The translations under genes were made by a program, and so were the position numbers. Under the pieces are notes generated by a model, which searched no databases, was not told the DNA's origin, and saw only the letters and a list, made by a program, of their open reading frames with translations. From Prochilodus magdalenae (taxonomy: Eukaryota; Chordata; Actinopteri; Characiformes; Prochilodontidae), in the NCBI GenBank assembly GCA_024036415.1, contig JAMWET010003474.1, positions 325,045-389,044 of the forward strand: 64,000 nucleotides of DNA, in the 5' to 3' direction. Shown piece after piece: positions 21,901-34,229 of this stretch (position 1 is its first letter; each line of letters begins with the position of its first letter).

Positions 21901-24599
21901 CTAAAACATAACACCTTTAGAGGGCGGCAGTGAGTAATGTTTGTTTATTTGAGGTTTATTAATAACACCTTTAGAGGGCAGCAGTGAGTAACGTTTATTT
22001 ATTAGAGGTGTGTTAATAACACCTTTAGAGGGCAGCAGTGAGTAACGTTTGTTGATTAGAGGTGTGTTAATAACATACTTAGAGGGCGGCAGTGAGTAAT
22101 GTTTGTTTATTTGAGGTTTATTAATAACACCTTTAGAGGGCAGCAGCGAGTAACGTTTGTTGATTAGAGGTGTGTTAATAACACCTTTAGAGGGCGGCAG
22201 TGAGTAATGTTTGTTTATTAGAGGTGTGTTAATAACACCTTTAGAGGGCGGCAGTGAGTAACGTTTGTTGATTAGAGGTGTGTTAATAACATCTTTAGAG
22301 GGCAGCAGTGAATAATGTTTGTTGATTAGCGGTGTGTTAATAACATATTTAGAGGGCAGCAGTGAGTAACGTTTGTTTATTAGAGGTGTGTTAATAACAC
22401 CTTCAGAGGGCAGCAGTGAGTAACGTCTGTTTATTAGCGGTGTGTTAATAACATCTTTAGAGGGCGGCAGTGAGTAACGTTTGTTGATTAGAGGTGTGTT
22501 AATAACATCCTTAGAAGGCAGCAGTGAGTAACGTTTGTTGATTAGAGGTGTGCTAATAACATCCTTAGAAGGCGGCAGTGAGTAACGTTTGTTGATTAGA
22601 GGTGTGTTAATAACATCCTTAGTAGGCGGTAGTGAGTAACGTTTGTTGATTAGAGGTGTGTTAATAACATTCTTAGAGGGCAGCAGTGAGTAACGTTTGT
22701 TGATTAAAGGTGTGTTAATAACATCTTTAGAGGGCAGTGAGCCTTAGCGGTGGTTAATAACACTCTTTGCAGTGTAAAGTAACGTTTGTTTATTAGAGGT
22801 GTGTTAATAACACCTTTAGAGGGCAGCAGTGAGTAACGTTTGTTTATTAGCGGTGTGTTAATAACATCCTTAGAAGGCAGCAGTGAGTAACGTTTGTTGA
22901 TTAGAGGTGTGTTAATAACATCCTTAGAGGGCAGCAGTGAGTAACGTTTGTTTATTAGAGGTGTGTTAATAACATCCTTAGAGGGCGGCAGTGAGTAATG
23001 TTTGTTTATTTGAGGTTTATTAATAACACCTTTAGAGGACGGCAGTGAGTAACTTTTGACCAGGTGGAAGAATCATTTTTGATTTGATCAGTTCATATCA
23101 TTTTTGCAGGTTACGGAGCTCATGCAAAAGCTGGAAGAGTTGGTACAGGAGAACGAGGGCTCATTCTTTGTGATAAATGACAGCATTCAAGCTCCCTGTC
23201 CTGTACAAATCCACCGAGGAGATACGCTAGATGGGATGATGGATGATGCAGAGGTTTCGCCATTATTTAGATCACCACCACGGGGTAAGTTCTTTCCCCA
23301 GTTCTCTCCAGGACAGGTTTAATGAGGTTATTTGTGCTAGGGGTTATAAATCCACTAGTCAGCACTGTGGGCAACAGTAAATATCAAGACAGATCCTGAA
23401 ACACAGCAGTAATAAGAGGTGTAGTGAACAAGCAAAGTATATTACTTTATTTATTTCCATATTACTATATTATACTATACTAAATTACTATTTTTTGAGA
23501 ACTGGCATTCTCGATAGGGAAATGGCCTTTGATGGAGAAAATGACCCGTCACAGAGCCCATAACAAAAACCAACTGGTGTTACGTCATTTACAATTAATA
23601 CAATCCATATGCAAAAAATCCAAATGCAATAAAGGTACAACTCTATTGTTATAAAGGCACAAGTCTTGTGCGCGTTTTCACTGGATTGTTTTCACTGCAT
23701 TTCAGTAAGGCAAATACATTTAAACACAAAAAATGTCAGGCAGCATGAAAACAGTGTAATAGCGATTTTGCTTTTCATTGGGCATGTGTTTTGCAAGTAA
23801 TGTGCAGTGTGCAATGTATTTCACTCCTCAGTGTAATTATGGCATTTCAATTAAGAAAATCCAATTAAAGCATTGCAAAGTAAAATAGCTGGGATTCCGT
23901 ATACAATTCTGACAAGAATGCGGCTTCAAACAAAGCTCAGGAACCAGCTCTTAAAACAAGATTGCGTGAACGTTTTCTGGTTCAGCGACTGTCTCGCTCT
24001 GAAAGGCTTATCTCTAGGGATGTAACTGTTTGCTGCTACCATTTAGTGGGATAAACAGTAATTTCAGTGGAAGTGCCTCTAGCCAGAGCCATTTTTAAAC
24101 TTGCTGAGAGCTGTGCTGATATTAGAGTGCATATCTGGAACTGTCCTTAAAACCAGTGACCATCTAAAGACAAGTACGTCTATAACAAACGCAAAAGAAA
24201 CAAGTATCGACTCATTAGGAGATAATCATCAGATATTTCAGTTTGGTCTGTGATGCTAGCCTGTCACTGTAGACATAGATTTAAAAACCTGCCCCCCCAC
24301 TCCCCACACACACACACATACATGGGCTGAGTATCAAAAAAGCATTTAGACTCATGCTTAAGTAATGAGTCTTGTATCTGTGAGGCAATAGACATGCCAC
24401 ACATACTGTTTGTAATTGACTTTTTTCTGCATGTCCCCTAGTGGCAATTTCATTGGCTGAATAGAAATTTAACTCTAAAAATTGTGAATAGATATAGTGA
24501 AACGAAACCATTTTGCTCTATAACACTTATCGAATTAACTATAATATATATATATATATGCCAATATATAATATATATATATATTATACCTTATATACA

Positions 24600-24630
<31 letters not shown>

Positions 24631-24790
24631 TTGTTATAATAAATGATATACCTATATATAAATTCTTTATAGACTATCATTTTAATTATAAATAGTAAAA
24701 TATACTCTATAAATAAAATATATAATATATAATACAATATTATCTATTACTGGGACAACTTATATATTATTATGATAACTATTATTTTCG

Positions 24791-24823
<33 letters not shown>

Positions 24824-27800
24824 GCTGAGATAAGATAAAATATAAAAGATAAAAAGCTTCAGCTTTCTGGTTACTACATATGTGTGTACAAATGGAAAAC
24901 TTTTCTGAATCATAAGCATTTCCGAAAAATATTGGTTTCATCCACATTGATAAGATCACACCCCTGGGTCAAATGCCATTATCTAAAAATCGGTTAACAC
25001 ATCCTCCTCACAGAATACCTTTATAAATGGCAAACAGTTCTGCACAAGATCTTACAAAATATCAGAAAAAACGTAAAATATAAATGTGCCATAACATGTG
25101 CGCAGATCACATTTGATGTTTTCACATTTAATTTTTTTTCTTCAAGAAGTTTAAATCAGCATGTAAAGTGGAACGGTGTGTTGTGTGTTTACTGTAGAGA
25201 ATGTGGTCGCAAACTTTATTAAGAACAAAATTTTACTATGTAATATAATATATTACATATTATTTACAATATACCAAACAATACTAATATATTTTATATA
25301 TAAACTAATATTACTAATATTACAGATCTAGTTCACCTGAAGAAGTTGCAAAACAGGTGTCAATTGCATTCATTTAATGGCTACTGAGACAAAGGCTTAA
25401 AAGAAGGTATCATAAGAGGAATTACCGGGACATGTTCGGACAGACTCGTGGGATAAAAAGGATCTTTGTTTTGCTCAGTACTCGTTTGGGACCCGAGGAC
25501 ACCTGTTGTAATTGTGAAAGTGGACTTTATAATGTGCTTCATAAGGCACCACATTTCAGGGTAGACGGGTCCGGACTGAAGGGAGGCAAGTCTAGACCTG
25601 AACCACCTCACTGCGAAGCTTCGCTGCTGCGGCTTTTTAAGATGTTCAAAGTGCAAATTACTCTTCTGCAGCTGAGCTGGGATTACACTTATTAAGTAAA
25701 AGTCTCATTACAGAATTGATAATAAGATATTAGAGCCATAATAAATCATGCTACTGTTACTCTCTAAACTTATGAAGGCAAAGACGTTAGTACTTTTACT
25801 CAGGTGGAGGCCTAAAGGGGGGTAAGATCTGACCTTGGATAATACTAGACTTTAAGTACATTTTCACAACTGAATATTAATTTTAAGTATCATATGTGCT
25901 TTTATTGTTTAGGTGTTTTAAAAGTTTGTGTTTTTTCATGTATGGCATCTACAAAAAGTGCATGAATGAATTGAAACAGGGAATGAAATCTTCTGTACTG
26001 AACGCTAGGCCTCCAGGACTGCCTTTGGATATCCCTTATTTACAGTCTATCTTTGATGAGCTTATGTTTGTATTTCCTAGCTGTGTGATGAACATTCTGT
26101 CTCTTACATCTCTCTTCGTTGTCTGTTTGCCTCCTGATCTTTTTCTGGTCTCTGTTTTTTTCTCTCCCCTGTTTTGTTCTCAGAGTTGCGGATGCTGTTA
26201 GTGGGTTGGCAAGGAGCTGGTAAGAGTTCTGCAGGGAACGTGATCTTGGGTGGGCGCAAGTTTGAGTCAGGCCGAAGAACCGAAGTCTCCCTCCGCCGCC
26301 AGGCTCACGTCAGCGGACGTCGCGTCACGATCGTGGACACACCAGGCTGGGACTGGTTTTCCCTTGCCCGAACACCTGCTCACATTAGAAAGGAAATCAA
26401 ACGAGGGGCGGGGCTACTTCACCCGGGGCCTCATGCCCTCCTACTGGTTATTCCTGTCATCTCCACCCTCACCTCCAGAAAGAGACGGGCTCTGGAGAAC
26501 CACCTGGAGATGTTTGGCAAGGAGGTCTCTTTTCACACAATGGTGCTGTTTTCCTGCGGTGACTGGCTTGGTGCAACACCAATTGAGGAGCAGATCCAAA
26601 GGAATGGTGGACAGCTACTAAGGCTGATGGCCTACTGCTTGAACTACTATCATGTGATAGACAGCACAATGGCTGCCAGAAGCCAAGATCAGGTCTCTGA
26701 TCTTCTGCTTAAGGTGGAGGAAATGGTGGCACAGAATGAAGGGAGACCGTTTCTACCTGTGAAGTGTGAGTATCATCGTCACATTTCTTCTTTATGTATA
26801 TGTTTAAATTTGAGCATACAATGGCCAAATGCCTTATTTTGTTGATTGTGGCACATGCAAATGTTTAGACACCTTTCCGGTTGTAAAGTCTCAATGACAT
26901 ATGAACTGAATCAGCCTTAATGGACTTGTTAGCGCTGGTTAGGCAGGTTAGGTAATGTCATCAGGAATTGTCAGCTGAGAGTAATTCTGGATCATAGTAA
27001 ATTCTTTGACTCTTCAGACATTGTGCGAACACTCAGCAGTCGTGATCTTTTCTAAGAAGCTGGTAGAAGATCTGATAATGAAGTCAATTAATGGTTAAAA
27101 ACAGGGTTAGTTATAAGATTGCTTCCAGCTTGCAATTTTCACTGTCAGTAATGTGGAAATCAAGGCAAGATCTGTAAAACCAAAAAAAAAGATGGAACTG
27201 CTTGTATGCTGTCCAAAAAGTATGCTGTATGCTGAGAGAAAAAAAAAAAAACATATGATAGCAAAAGATAATTTAAGTGATACAGGAGAGGTGGTTCACT
27301 GTTACCTACAGATAATTTGCATAGAAGGGCGATCAAAAGGTAACCATACCTGCAACTTCAACAAAAACATTAATGTCTAAAGTAAGCAAACCAGCATATT
27401 GCATTACAGCTGCAGGCATCCATGGCCACTAATGAACCTAGTGAAACCCTTGACTGTTTTAAAATCCACATTCCGGTGGTTCTTCTTTATCTGCAATTGG
27501 TGAGCTTCAGTCTTTCTTAGCTATCTCGAGATTTCTGCAAAGTAGTTCACACAGTTGATCCTCTGTACCTGCACTCAGAATACATATACCAGGATGCCAT
27601 TCAAATTCAGCAAGTAGCCAGCCAGTGCTGAATTAGCTGTTCAACATGGGACCCCCCCACCCCCAAATACCAGGTGTTTTTTCATACACTGGCCAGAAGT
27701 TTTAAAAATGGAATATTTTAACTCTTTGCCTACAGCCATAGTCCACACATTCACAATGCCAGGCAGCCAATCACAACAGAGGCTATTTACATATGTCTAC

Positions 27801-28241
27801 CCTAAAACACAGAGACAAAAACAACCTGTTTAATTCTAGGTGATAGACAAAAGCTGGAAAACTGTCAAGCAAAAATGAATGATGTGTTTTTGCTTTTGGT
27901 GCATAAAACCCCACAACAACGGTAAATGGGTCTCAAGGGGAAATGAAATACAAGACAATCTGTCAAAAAGCACAAGTATTTTTTAGCAAAGTAAGATCTA
28001 TGCCTTTACACTTATAGAAACTACAACAAAATTCCAATAAAACTCTAAATACATTCTAAATAAAACATTAATTTAAATAAAGTTCAATTGTATTAACTCT
28101 GAATGGACTCTAGGTACTGCATAACTACATACTGACCCTGTAGCTGTATGAGTAATGTGGTCTGTCTTTTTCTTTCTATATTTTGCAGTAAATGAAGAAC
28201 AGGAGGATGAGGCAACATGTGGGAAATGCACTGTCCAGTGA
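18916..28241 (+). CDS. GIMAP-like protein with two AIG1-type GTPase domains
   Basis: Five exons join exactly in phase: 18916-18946, 21152-21687, 23110-23284, 26184-26765 and 28189-28241 (TGA at 28239-28241), giving 458 residues; all introns are GT-AG. Domain 1 has P-loop GYRGSGKT (25-32), DTPG (69-72) and a G4-like FTGADRL (143-149). Domain 2 has GWQGAGKSS (255-263), DTPG (299-302) and FSCGDWL (370-376). Each domain ends in a helix with LxQN/QENEG. GIMAPs are guanine-nucleotide-binding proteins of lymphocyte survival and endomembranes; members with several tandem G domains are called GIMAP8-like, and this could equally be another fish-specific subfamily. Residue 1 context is Kozak-like, and exon 1 encodes only MATVSSSSSTG. 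The C-terminus CGKCTVQ lacks a membrane helix but fits a CaaX prenylation box. Introns contain repeats but no frame damage. The gene symbol is left empty because orthology cannot be set from sequence alone. Confidence 0.9.
19382..20753. repeat. tandem duplication of about 0.7 kb in GIMAP-like intron 1
   Basis: Two direct units, about 19382-20097 (716 bp) and 20098-20753 (656 bp), start ACATAAGTTTAACATTGG and run to TCTGGAAATAGCTGTCAAA. They differ by scattered substitutions and one loss of about 45 bp in unit 2. Each holds a 69-codon frame (19651-19860 and 20347-20556) beginning MADCT and ending YRRQQAV. The two frames differ at three bases, all changing an amino acid, so there is no sign of purifying selection on them. 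Confidence 0.88.
21905..23058. repeat. 54-bp minisatellite, about 22 units, in GIMAP-like intron 2
   Basis: The unit starts AACACCTTTAGAGGGC, continues GGCAGTGAGTAACG and TTTGTTGATTAGAGG, and ends TGTGTTAAT, 54 bases. About 22 consecutive units are present, with one degenerate region at about 22725-22790. It fills roughly 1.15 kb of the 1.42-kb intron between exons 2 and 3. Variant sites (ATGTTT/ACGTTT, TTGATT/TTTATT, GGCAGC/GGCGGC) form haplotype-like unit types. Confidence 0.95.
23285..26183 (+). other. GIMAP-like intron 3
   Basis: Contains (TA)-rich tracts at 24540-24830 and no splice-supported exon. A stretch at 25381-25695 is open on both strands but has no recognisable motif. Confidence 0.45.
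24540..24830. repeat. AT-rich (TA)n repeats
   Basis: Several (TA)n runs (24546-24560, 24604-24632, 24792-24820) in very AT-rich sequence; the Tyr/Ile frame across it is an artefact. Confidence 0.9.
26766..28188 (+). other. GIMAP-like intron 4
   Basis: No coding exon seen. Acceptor TTTTGCAG ends at 28188. Confidence 0.45.
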
Positions 28242-28985
28242 GAAAACAAATGAATGTCCCCCTCAGAACTCAACTACACATGTTCAGCAAAACTGAGGAA
28301 CCGAGTTTCATATGTAGAATTATTTAACATGGTTTTGCATGGATATGTAATATTGCTGCAGCCATAAACATACTTCAAATAAGCTGGAATAAGAGGAAAA
28401 GCATCAAAACAAGAAATTACAAACTGTGCAGAGGAGTTACCCGAACCATGCTTTTAGGTGTTTATTGAGACACTTGAACTTGGTATAAGGGTAATAGCAG
28501 TGTTTTGTAACCTTTTAGTTATAATCTCATCTAAATGACTTTATTTTTCCGCATTTCATACAGACACATAGAACCTTATTAAGATGCATGTTTATGGCAG
28601 TTACAGGTAGCGTCTTACATTATTGCCACAGTCATGCAGTATTACTAGCCGAGTTTGAATGTGCATTTTTGTGAAGTCTTTATAGCAGTTTTACACACTT
28701 TATACGTTCTGTCTGAAATGGTATTGTAATCCCTAAAATCGTGTAACGGCACTTCCCAGTAAGGACTGCCCCACTGGGTTAGCTGAGCTCAACATTTAAT
28801 GTCCTTCAGAACAGTTTTTTGACCTGTATTTAGATTTATGGATCACTCGGCGAGTAGCACTTTTGGTAACCTGCTAGTGCCCCTCAGATATACAGCTTAG
28901 CCAGCTCGAAGGGAAACGCAGGTATCTGCAGCACCTAGTGCTGTGATATTTGTTGCTGCATACTTTGCACTTAATATTTTCAAAA

Positions 28986-28991
28986 GAATAA
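28986..28991 (+). terminator. likely polyadenylation signal of the GIMAP-like gene
   Basis: AATAAA in context AAAGAATAAAATTGG, 745 bp after the stop codon. No earlier AATAAA was noted in 28242-28985. Confidence 0.5.
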
Positions 28992-28999
28992 AATTGGAA

Positions 29000-29879
29000 T
29001 TGTAAAGGCTGGTGTGTGATGGAGTTTGAGGCCTTGCCTACAACGCAGCTCAGGTTTCTCAGGTAAGTTTAGTCAACAGGTCTAACTTACTTCTAACTTA
29101 AGTCTTTGTATGAGTTGCCCTGCATGTTGCTGCTTTGGTGGTAGATAATCTATTGGGGGGTGCGTGAAGGGGCCCATATCATAAAGAAAAGTCATTTGCT
29201 TTGCCCATTTTTATTTTAATAGTTTGATGTAAATACTGTTCAAGTTTGGAAAAATATCGCTCTCCACCCAGTACAGGTGGTGCATATATGGAAGCTAAGC
29301 TGCAAAACCAGCCTGTTCTGAAGTTTTGTCATGTCACATAACTTGCTCAGTTTATGTACAGTACCAGTCAAAGGTTTAGACTCAAACACATCTACAGGCT
29401 TATGCTTAACAGTGCCACAGGGATGTCAGAAAAAGCTCTAGATAGCATTTCAGGTTTGTGAATATTCATGACAGACAGAACTGGTTATATCAACCTCCAC
29501 TGCAAATTAGAAAAGTGTCATCCTCCTGTAAAGTTCCGGTTTTTAAGGTGACTGCATAATTCCATTAGTGCTATTTCAAAAGTTTGATGACTTTCTCTTT
29601 TATTCTAAAGGAGAGCGTTAAGCTAAACCTAAGTAGCTCTATAAGAGTACTTTTGGCCCCACGTTTCACTGTCAGTTCTTTTTTAGCTTGGCTATGAGGC
29701 ACAATGCAGAGCAGAACTCCAATTAGAGCCGTTTCCTGTTAGCATCACTGATGAGCAACCACCATCATAACCCTGGAAAAAGAGCAGTCAGAATGAAAGT
29801 CTCTCTATAACTTAACTGTGGTTGTTGAACGACCCTGGCGGGAAGTGCAGTCCAAAACAGAGGTCATTTACCGTCATAT

Positions 29880-29915
<36 letters not shown>

Positions 29916-31920
29916 AATTTCACAGGACTGAATTTAGTGCAGCATAATGTAAAATCCTCTCTCATTTCTGTGTCTTAAGAGCAGAAGAGCCCCTAAACAT
30001 AATTTAAAATGCAACATGGTGTTAATTCCTACCTACTAATGGAATAAATGTTGGGAATAAATATGGGAAGATCCTCCAAGTTGACTGTATAGGAAAACGT
30101 AGTTCTATTAACAGTGTCATGCAATGCTTACAATTCACCTTTTCTCTGCATGTATGCATAGAACCTGTAGCACTGAGAAACTTGTGTGTGTAATTATGAG
30201 ATGAAGGCACTACAGACCTTTCATTAGCTGAACGATGGTGTGGCAGGAAAACTGATTTGGGTTACTCCAACCTATATTGTTTTGGAACAGATTCCTGCAC
30301 GATTCCAGAAAAGGACCAAACTCAAATCTACTTAAGCAAGACGAGAAGATGCCAACATGCAAACTTCCATCTGCACAGTCCTTTTGTTTGTTCTGTTGCA
30401 CTGCCCCATGGAATAAGGAAGAGGTAGTTGGTAAGAGATAAGAGTAGATGTGTCTCCCTATGATGTTCTGCATTGTCAGTCCTGTTACCGAGTGAGATTT
30501 CCCCTTTATTTTGTGTGTCCAGTAAAGGTCAGAAGGTCATATAACTCACATATAAACACAGTAAACAACTGTGCGTTAGGTAATGAAACCTCCACATGCC
30601 TTAGGATGACATATCCTCAAAAAAATAAGTACTACCCAACTCGCCATGAGATCCTCCTAAATAACACAGGACTTTTTGTTCACTCAAGTATATAAAGATA
30701 AATAATAATCACATCACAGAAGGAGGCACTCGGCACTACATTGAGGGTGTACTCTAGCAGATAATATCCAAGATCCAGACTGTGCAACGCAGACAAGCTA
30801 GAACTTAGTAGCAGAAAGAAACATGTACCCAGGAAAAGCCTTACACTGAAAAAGTAGCCAGGTGGCATGGACTGTATACAGGAACATCTGCAAGAAATAT
30901 GGGTCATAACACAAGCTGTGGCTCCAACAGTGTCTAAGTAAAAGATATATAACCTGGGGGTAAAAAACACTTTTTTAGATTCTTTAGATTCATTTCAACA
31001 CCTTCTGCATCTTCAAACGTCCCATACAGGTCAGAAGATACACATGCCTAATACTTCCAAAGCTTTTGAAAATGCAAAAAAAAACGCTTGTGGAAGGAAG
31101 ATGGTTGGACGGGGTTAAGGCAAAATCCAAACAGGTCATTTATGCTCTCTGAACAGTCTATAATGTGGATATGTACATGTTTCAGCATAGCATTTTCACT
31201 CATATTTTTATTGGCAACTCCTTTTTACAGATTTCCACTTCAACCCATTAAAATCTGTTATTTTTATTGTGATTTTGGATGATATTAAGTGCAGCAAAAG
31301 TCTAGGTGCATTTCACATGTTTACTTAATCCACATGGTGAAAATCTAATTTGGCTGAAAATAACCTCATCTCATAAATCAACACACTGATATACACCCAA
31401 CAAAAATGTGAATGCTGTATCTACTGTTATAAAGGCTTACTAGTGTTTTTACTAGAAAATCATTCATCGTTCATTTATCAGTCATTGTAGTACAAGGAAA
31501 AACATAAAAATAAATAAAAATTCTTTAGTTAGATTCATTAAACAGCCATAACAGATAGCAATACATAATTGCCATCACACATATTTAAAGTCTTAAAGGG
31601 ACCTGATTAAAACGTCATCAGGTGTGTCTGCTACTATTTTGCAGCATTTTGATCTAAATATTACCAGAAATCGTTTCTGTTCCGTACATCATGGTTCTTT
31701 GTGTGGTTTTAGTTCATATTATTAGTAAAAAAGAACTGCACTGCCATGTCTGTTCACTGTCGTTCAGAAATGTTAGTACATCCTGTGACCACCATGACAA
31801 AACATGTCCATAAATTCTCAGAATGCGTGTATTTGGTATTTCAAAAAAAAAAAAAAAAAAAAAAAAAAAGTGTTCACAAAGATCAACAGACAAAAACCGA
31901 GATATTATAATCCATCCATA
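29000..31920. other. intergenic; (CA)n at 29881-29912, poly-A at 31843-31869
   Basis: No gene recognised. A solo Tc1-type terminal repeat (TACAGTACCAGTCAAAGG) begins at about 29357 without a visible partner. A CA microsatellite and a poly-A run occur at the positions given. Confidence 0.45.
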
Positions 31921-32599
31921 ATGCACACTTCAAACAATGCTAATCATTCAGACCTCATTAAACTTATCTCTGGTCCATTCTTTAAGTCTGTCAGGGTCAT
32001 ATGCCTCACAGTCCGGGGCTCTCCGGCTTGATGAACCTCGTTCATCAAGATCTTCTGATACTGCATCTCGTGTCTCCTTAGGTCAGGTTTTTTTCCACCA
32101 TTCTTCCCCCATTTCACCTCTGTGTCATTTTCCTTAACTTCTAAACTTCTTTTTAAGGAACAGGAGAAAACAGGAATGGATGGAGATGCAGACAGCTGGT
32201 GCCAGGAAAAAGGTTTTACATGTGAGAGGGCAAGGAGTCCCTTAAGGACACTAGGAGAATCACAGGGGCCAATAAGTGAATGATGAATTCACTCTGATCA
32301 AAGCATTCTGCCATTTGGTCCAACCCTCTACAGGCAGCCTGCAAAGGAGAAGAGGAATAAAGTCATTGCTGTAGCTCATACACAGCACTCTTTACAGGAG
32401 CTGGTGACAATCAATGCATTCCTATTCCGCAAATTCACAAATTTAATGTAGGGAGACGATGAATTTAATTACTGCACATCACAAGGCTTAATCCTTCTTA
32501 CCTTTCAGATCACTGGTGCAGTTTTCCACGTCCCAGCGGACTCCTGAAGAAAGGCTTCTGTCAGCCTGGCCAAGACATGAACTCAAAAGAGCACAAGTA

Positions 32600-34161
32600 C
32601 AGTACCAGTCAAAAGTACACTTGCTGAAAACCAGGTAGGTTTCTTTTTTGGCCAATGTGATGTGAAAACATCTTCAATATCCACTTTAAAAGAGGTATCA
32701 AAATAGTGTTCAAAACACACAAAAGCTGTCAGTAACCTGGAGATTCCTTATTAATAACAGCTTCACCTATGAGGCACTCTATTAACCAGGTGCTACAGTA
32801 TGGAGATATGGAGACCAGGCAGGTCAGGCCATTCCTTTGAGCTGTTCTTCCCGATCTTTCTTTGCTGGATAGTTATTGCTTAATTCTGAGGTGTGTTTCA
32901 GGCTGTTATTACACTGGTGAATAAGGAATTACCCACAGTTCTGCAAGCCCCAATAACCCATCCTGATGAAACGTCAGAACCGTGAGGTATATGAATATTC
33001 TTTCTGTACAGTAAAACTCCATAGTGCTCAACTCCTGCTCACCCACACGCTCTGCATGTCTTATAAACACAGTATATAAATGGCAAACATTTGGACACAT
33101 CTACTCTTGAACACTTTGCGATTTTTTTTTACTAGAAAGCATCAAAACCAGGAAACAATCTTCATGGAATTACACAGTAACCACAAACAAATCAAAACTC
33201 TTATGTTGGATTCCTCCAACATTCATACACACTATTGGCAACATTGATATCTGTCTTAGAGACACATTTCAAGAAATTAAAGGTAATTTTTTAAATGTCT
33301 TTAATATCATATATTAAACAAACAACGGGTGTGTCCAAATGTTTGGCAGGTCCAGCATACGGTAAACCCAAAGCTTTGCTACGACTTGGGATTTTCACTT
33401 CTCTGCTTTCTAGCTTCTGTGCCTGTGCTTTGGCCTGAAGAAGTCTTTTTGGGTTTCTGCCCTCTGGATAAGCCAGCTTCTCGCAATCGTCTTTGAATGG
33501 TTGATATGGATACTTCTCTTTTTCTAGTGGCGTTTAGCTGCGCTTGGATTTGAGGGGCAGTTAAATCACTGTTTTGTTCACATGTGATTCGAATAAACGT
33601 GTTCTCTGATTCTGAGGTCACTTTTGGCCTCCCTGACCTCGCACGGTCCTCATGAGTACCGGTTTCTTCAACTCGCTTGATGGTCTTGGAAACAGCGTTC
33701 ACAGACACTTGCAGCGTTTTCGCTATTTTTCTTAGAGACTGACCTTCCTTTCGTAGCTTAACGATAGACTCCCTTTTTTCACGGCTTAACTGAGCGTGTT
33801 TGGCCATTGCTGCTTCCTTTACATTAAGGGTTTTCAGTGGTGGAGTATATACAGTGTATATAGCAATGAAGCCTCACCTGTTAGAACAGAGAGGCAGATC
33901 ACTTAGAAAAGATTTTTTAAAAAGCAATGGCCACTGTTTTAGGTCAGGTTTCTATATTTTGTGACTCAGGGGGAAATCCCCCTCCTTTTGATGTCCATGT
34001 CAGGGAAATTAATAAGTTGCTTAAATATAAATATTGTTAATGATTTGCGTTTTTAACCACACAATAACATTCAGTAATTATACACAGGTTTGTAGTTTAA
34101 AATAAAATTAGTATGAAAACCCAGTTTCAATCAAGGGTATGAACACTTTTGACTGGTATTG
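32600..34161 (-). mobile_element. Tc1-type element in unit 1
   Basis: Ends CAGTACCAGTCAAAAGT (from 32600) and ACTTTTGACTGGTATTG (to 34161), TA on both sides. Carries an N-terminal transposase frame only. Its insertion point in the host block equals that of the element in unit 2. Confidence 0.75.
33379..33807 (-). CDS. Tc1-type transposase, N-terminal DNA-binding half only
   Basis: Uninterrupted 142-codon frame from ATG at 33807. It holds the paired-like double helix-turn-helix: SLRKIAKTLQVSVNAVSKTI (first HTH), the linker with GRPKVTSE (AT-hook-like GRP), and APQIQAQLNAT..VSISTIQRRLREAG (second HTH). The catalytic DDE domain expected next is absent; after GQKPKKTS the reading frame runs through low-complexity residues to a stop. 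It could bind the element ends but not cut. A paralogue of about 80% identity over about 120 residues is at 41612-42043. Confidence 0.75.
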   Translation of the reverse strand: MAKHAQLSREKRESIVKLRKEGQSLRKIAKTLQVSVNAVSKTIKRVEETGTHEDRARSGRPKVTSESENTFIRITCEQNSDLTAPQIQAQLNATRKREVSISTIQRRLREAGLSRGQKPKKTSSGQSTGTEARKQRSENPKS

Positions 34162-34229
34162 TATCTTCTAGAATGATGCTGTCGAATGATACACGGATGG
34201 CAGCAAAGATAAAACTTGCAGCACAGGAC

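Noticed and set aside
21905..23058. A CRISPR-like array
   Set aside because: Units are head-to-tail 54-mers with no unique spacers in a eukaryotic intron; it is a minisatellite.
25381..25695. Frames of about 90 codons on both strands
   Set aside because: Open on both strands at once without motif or splice support, inside an intron.
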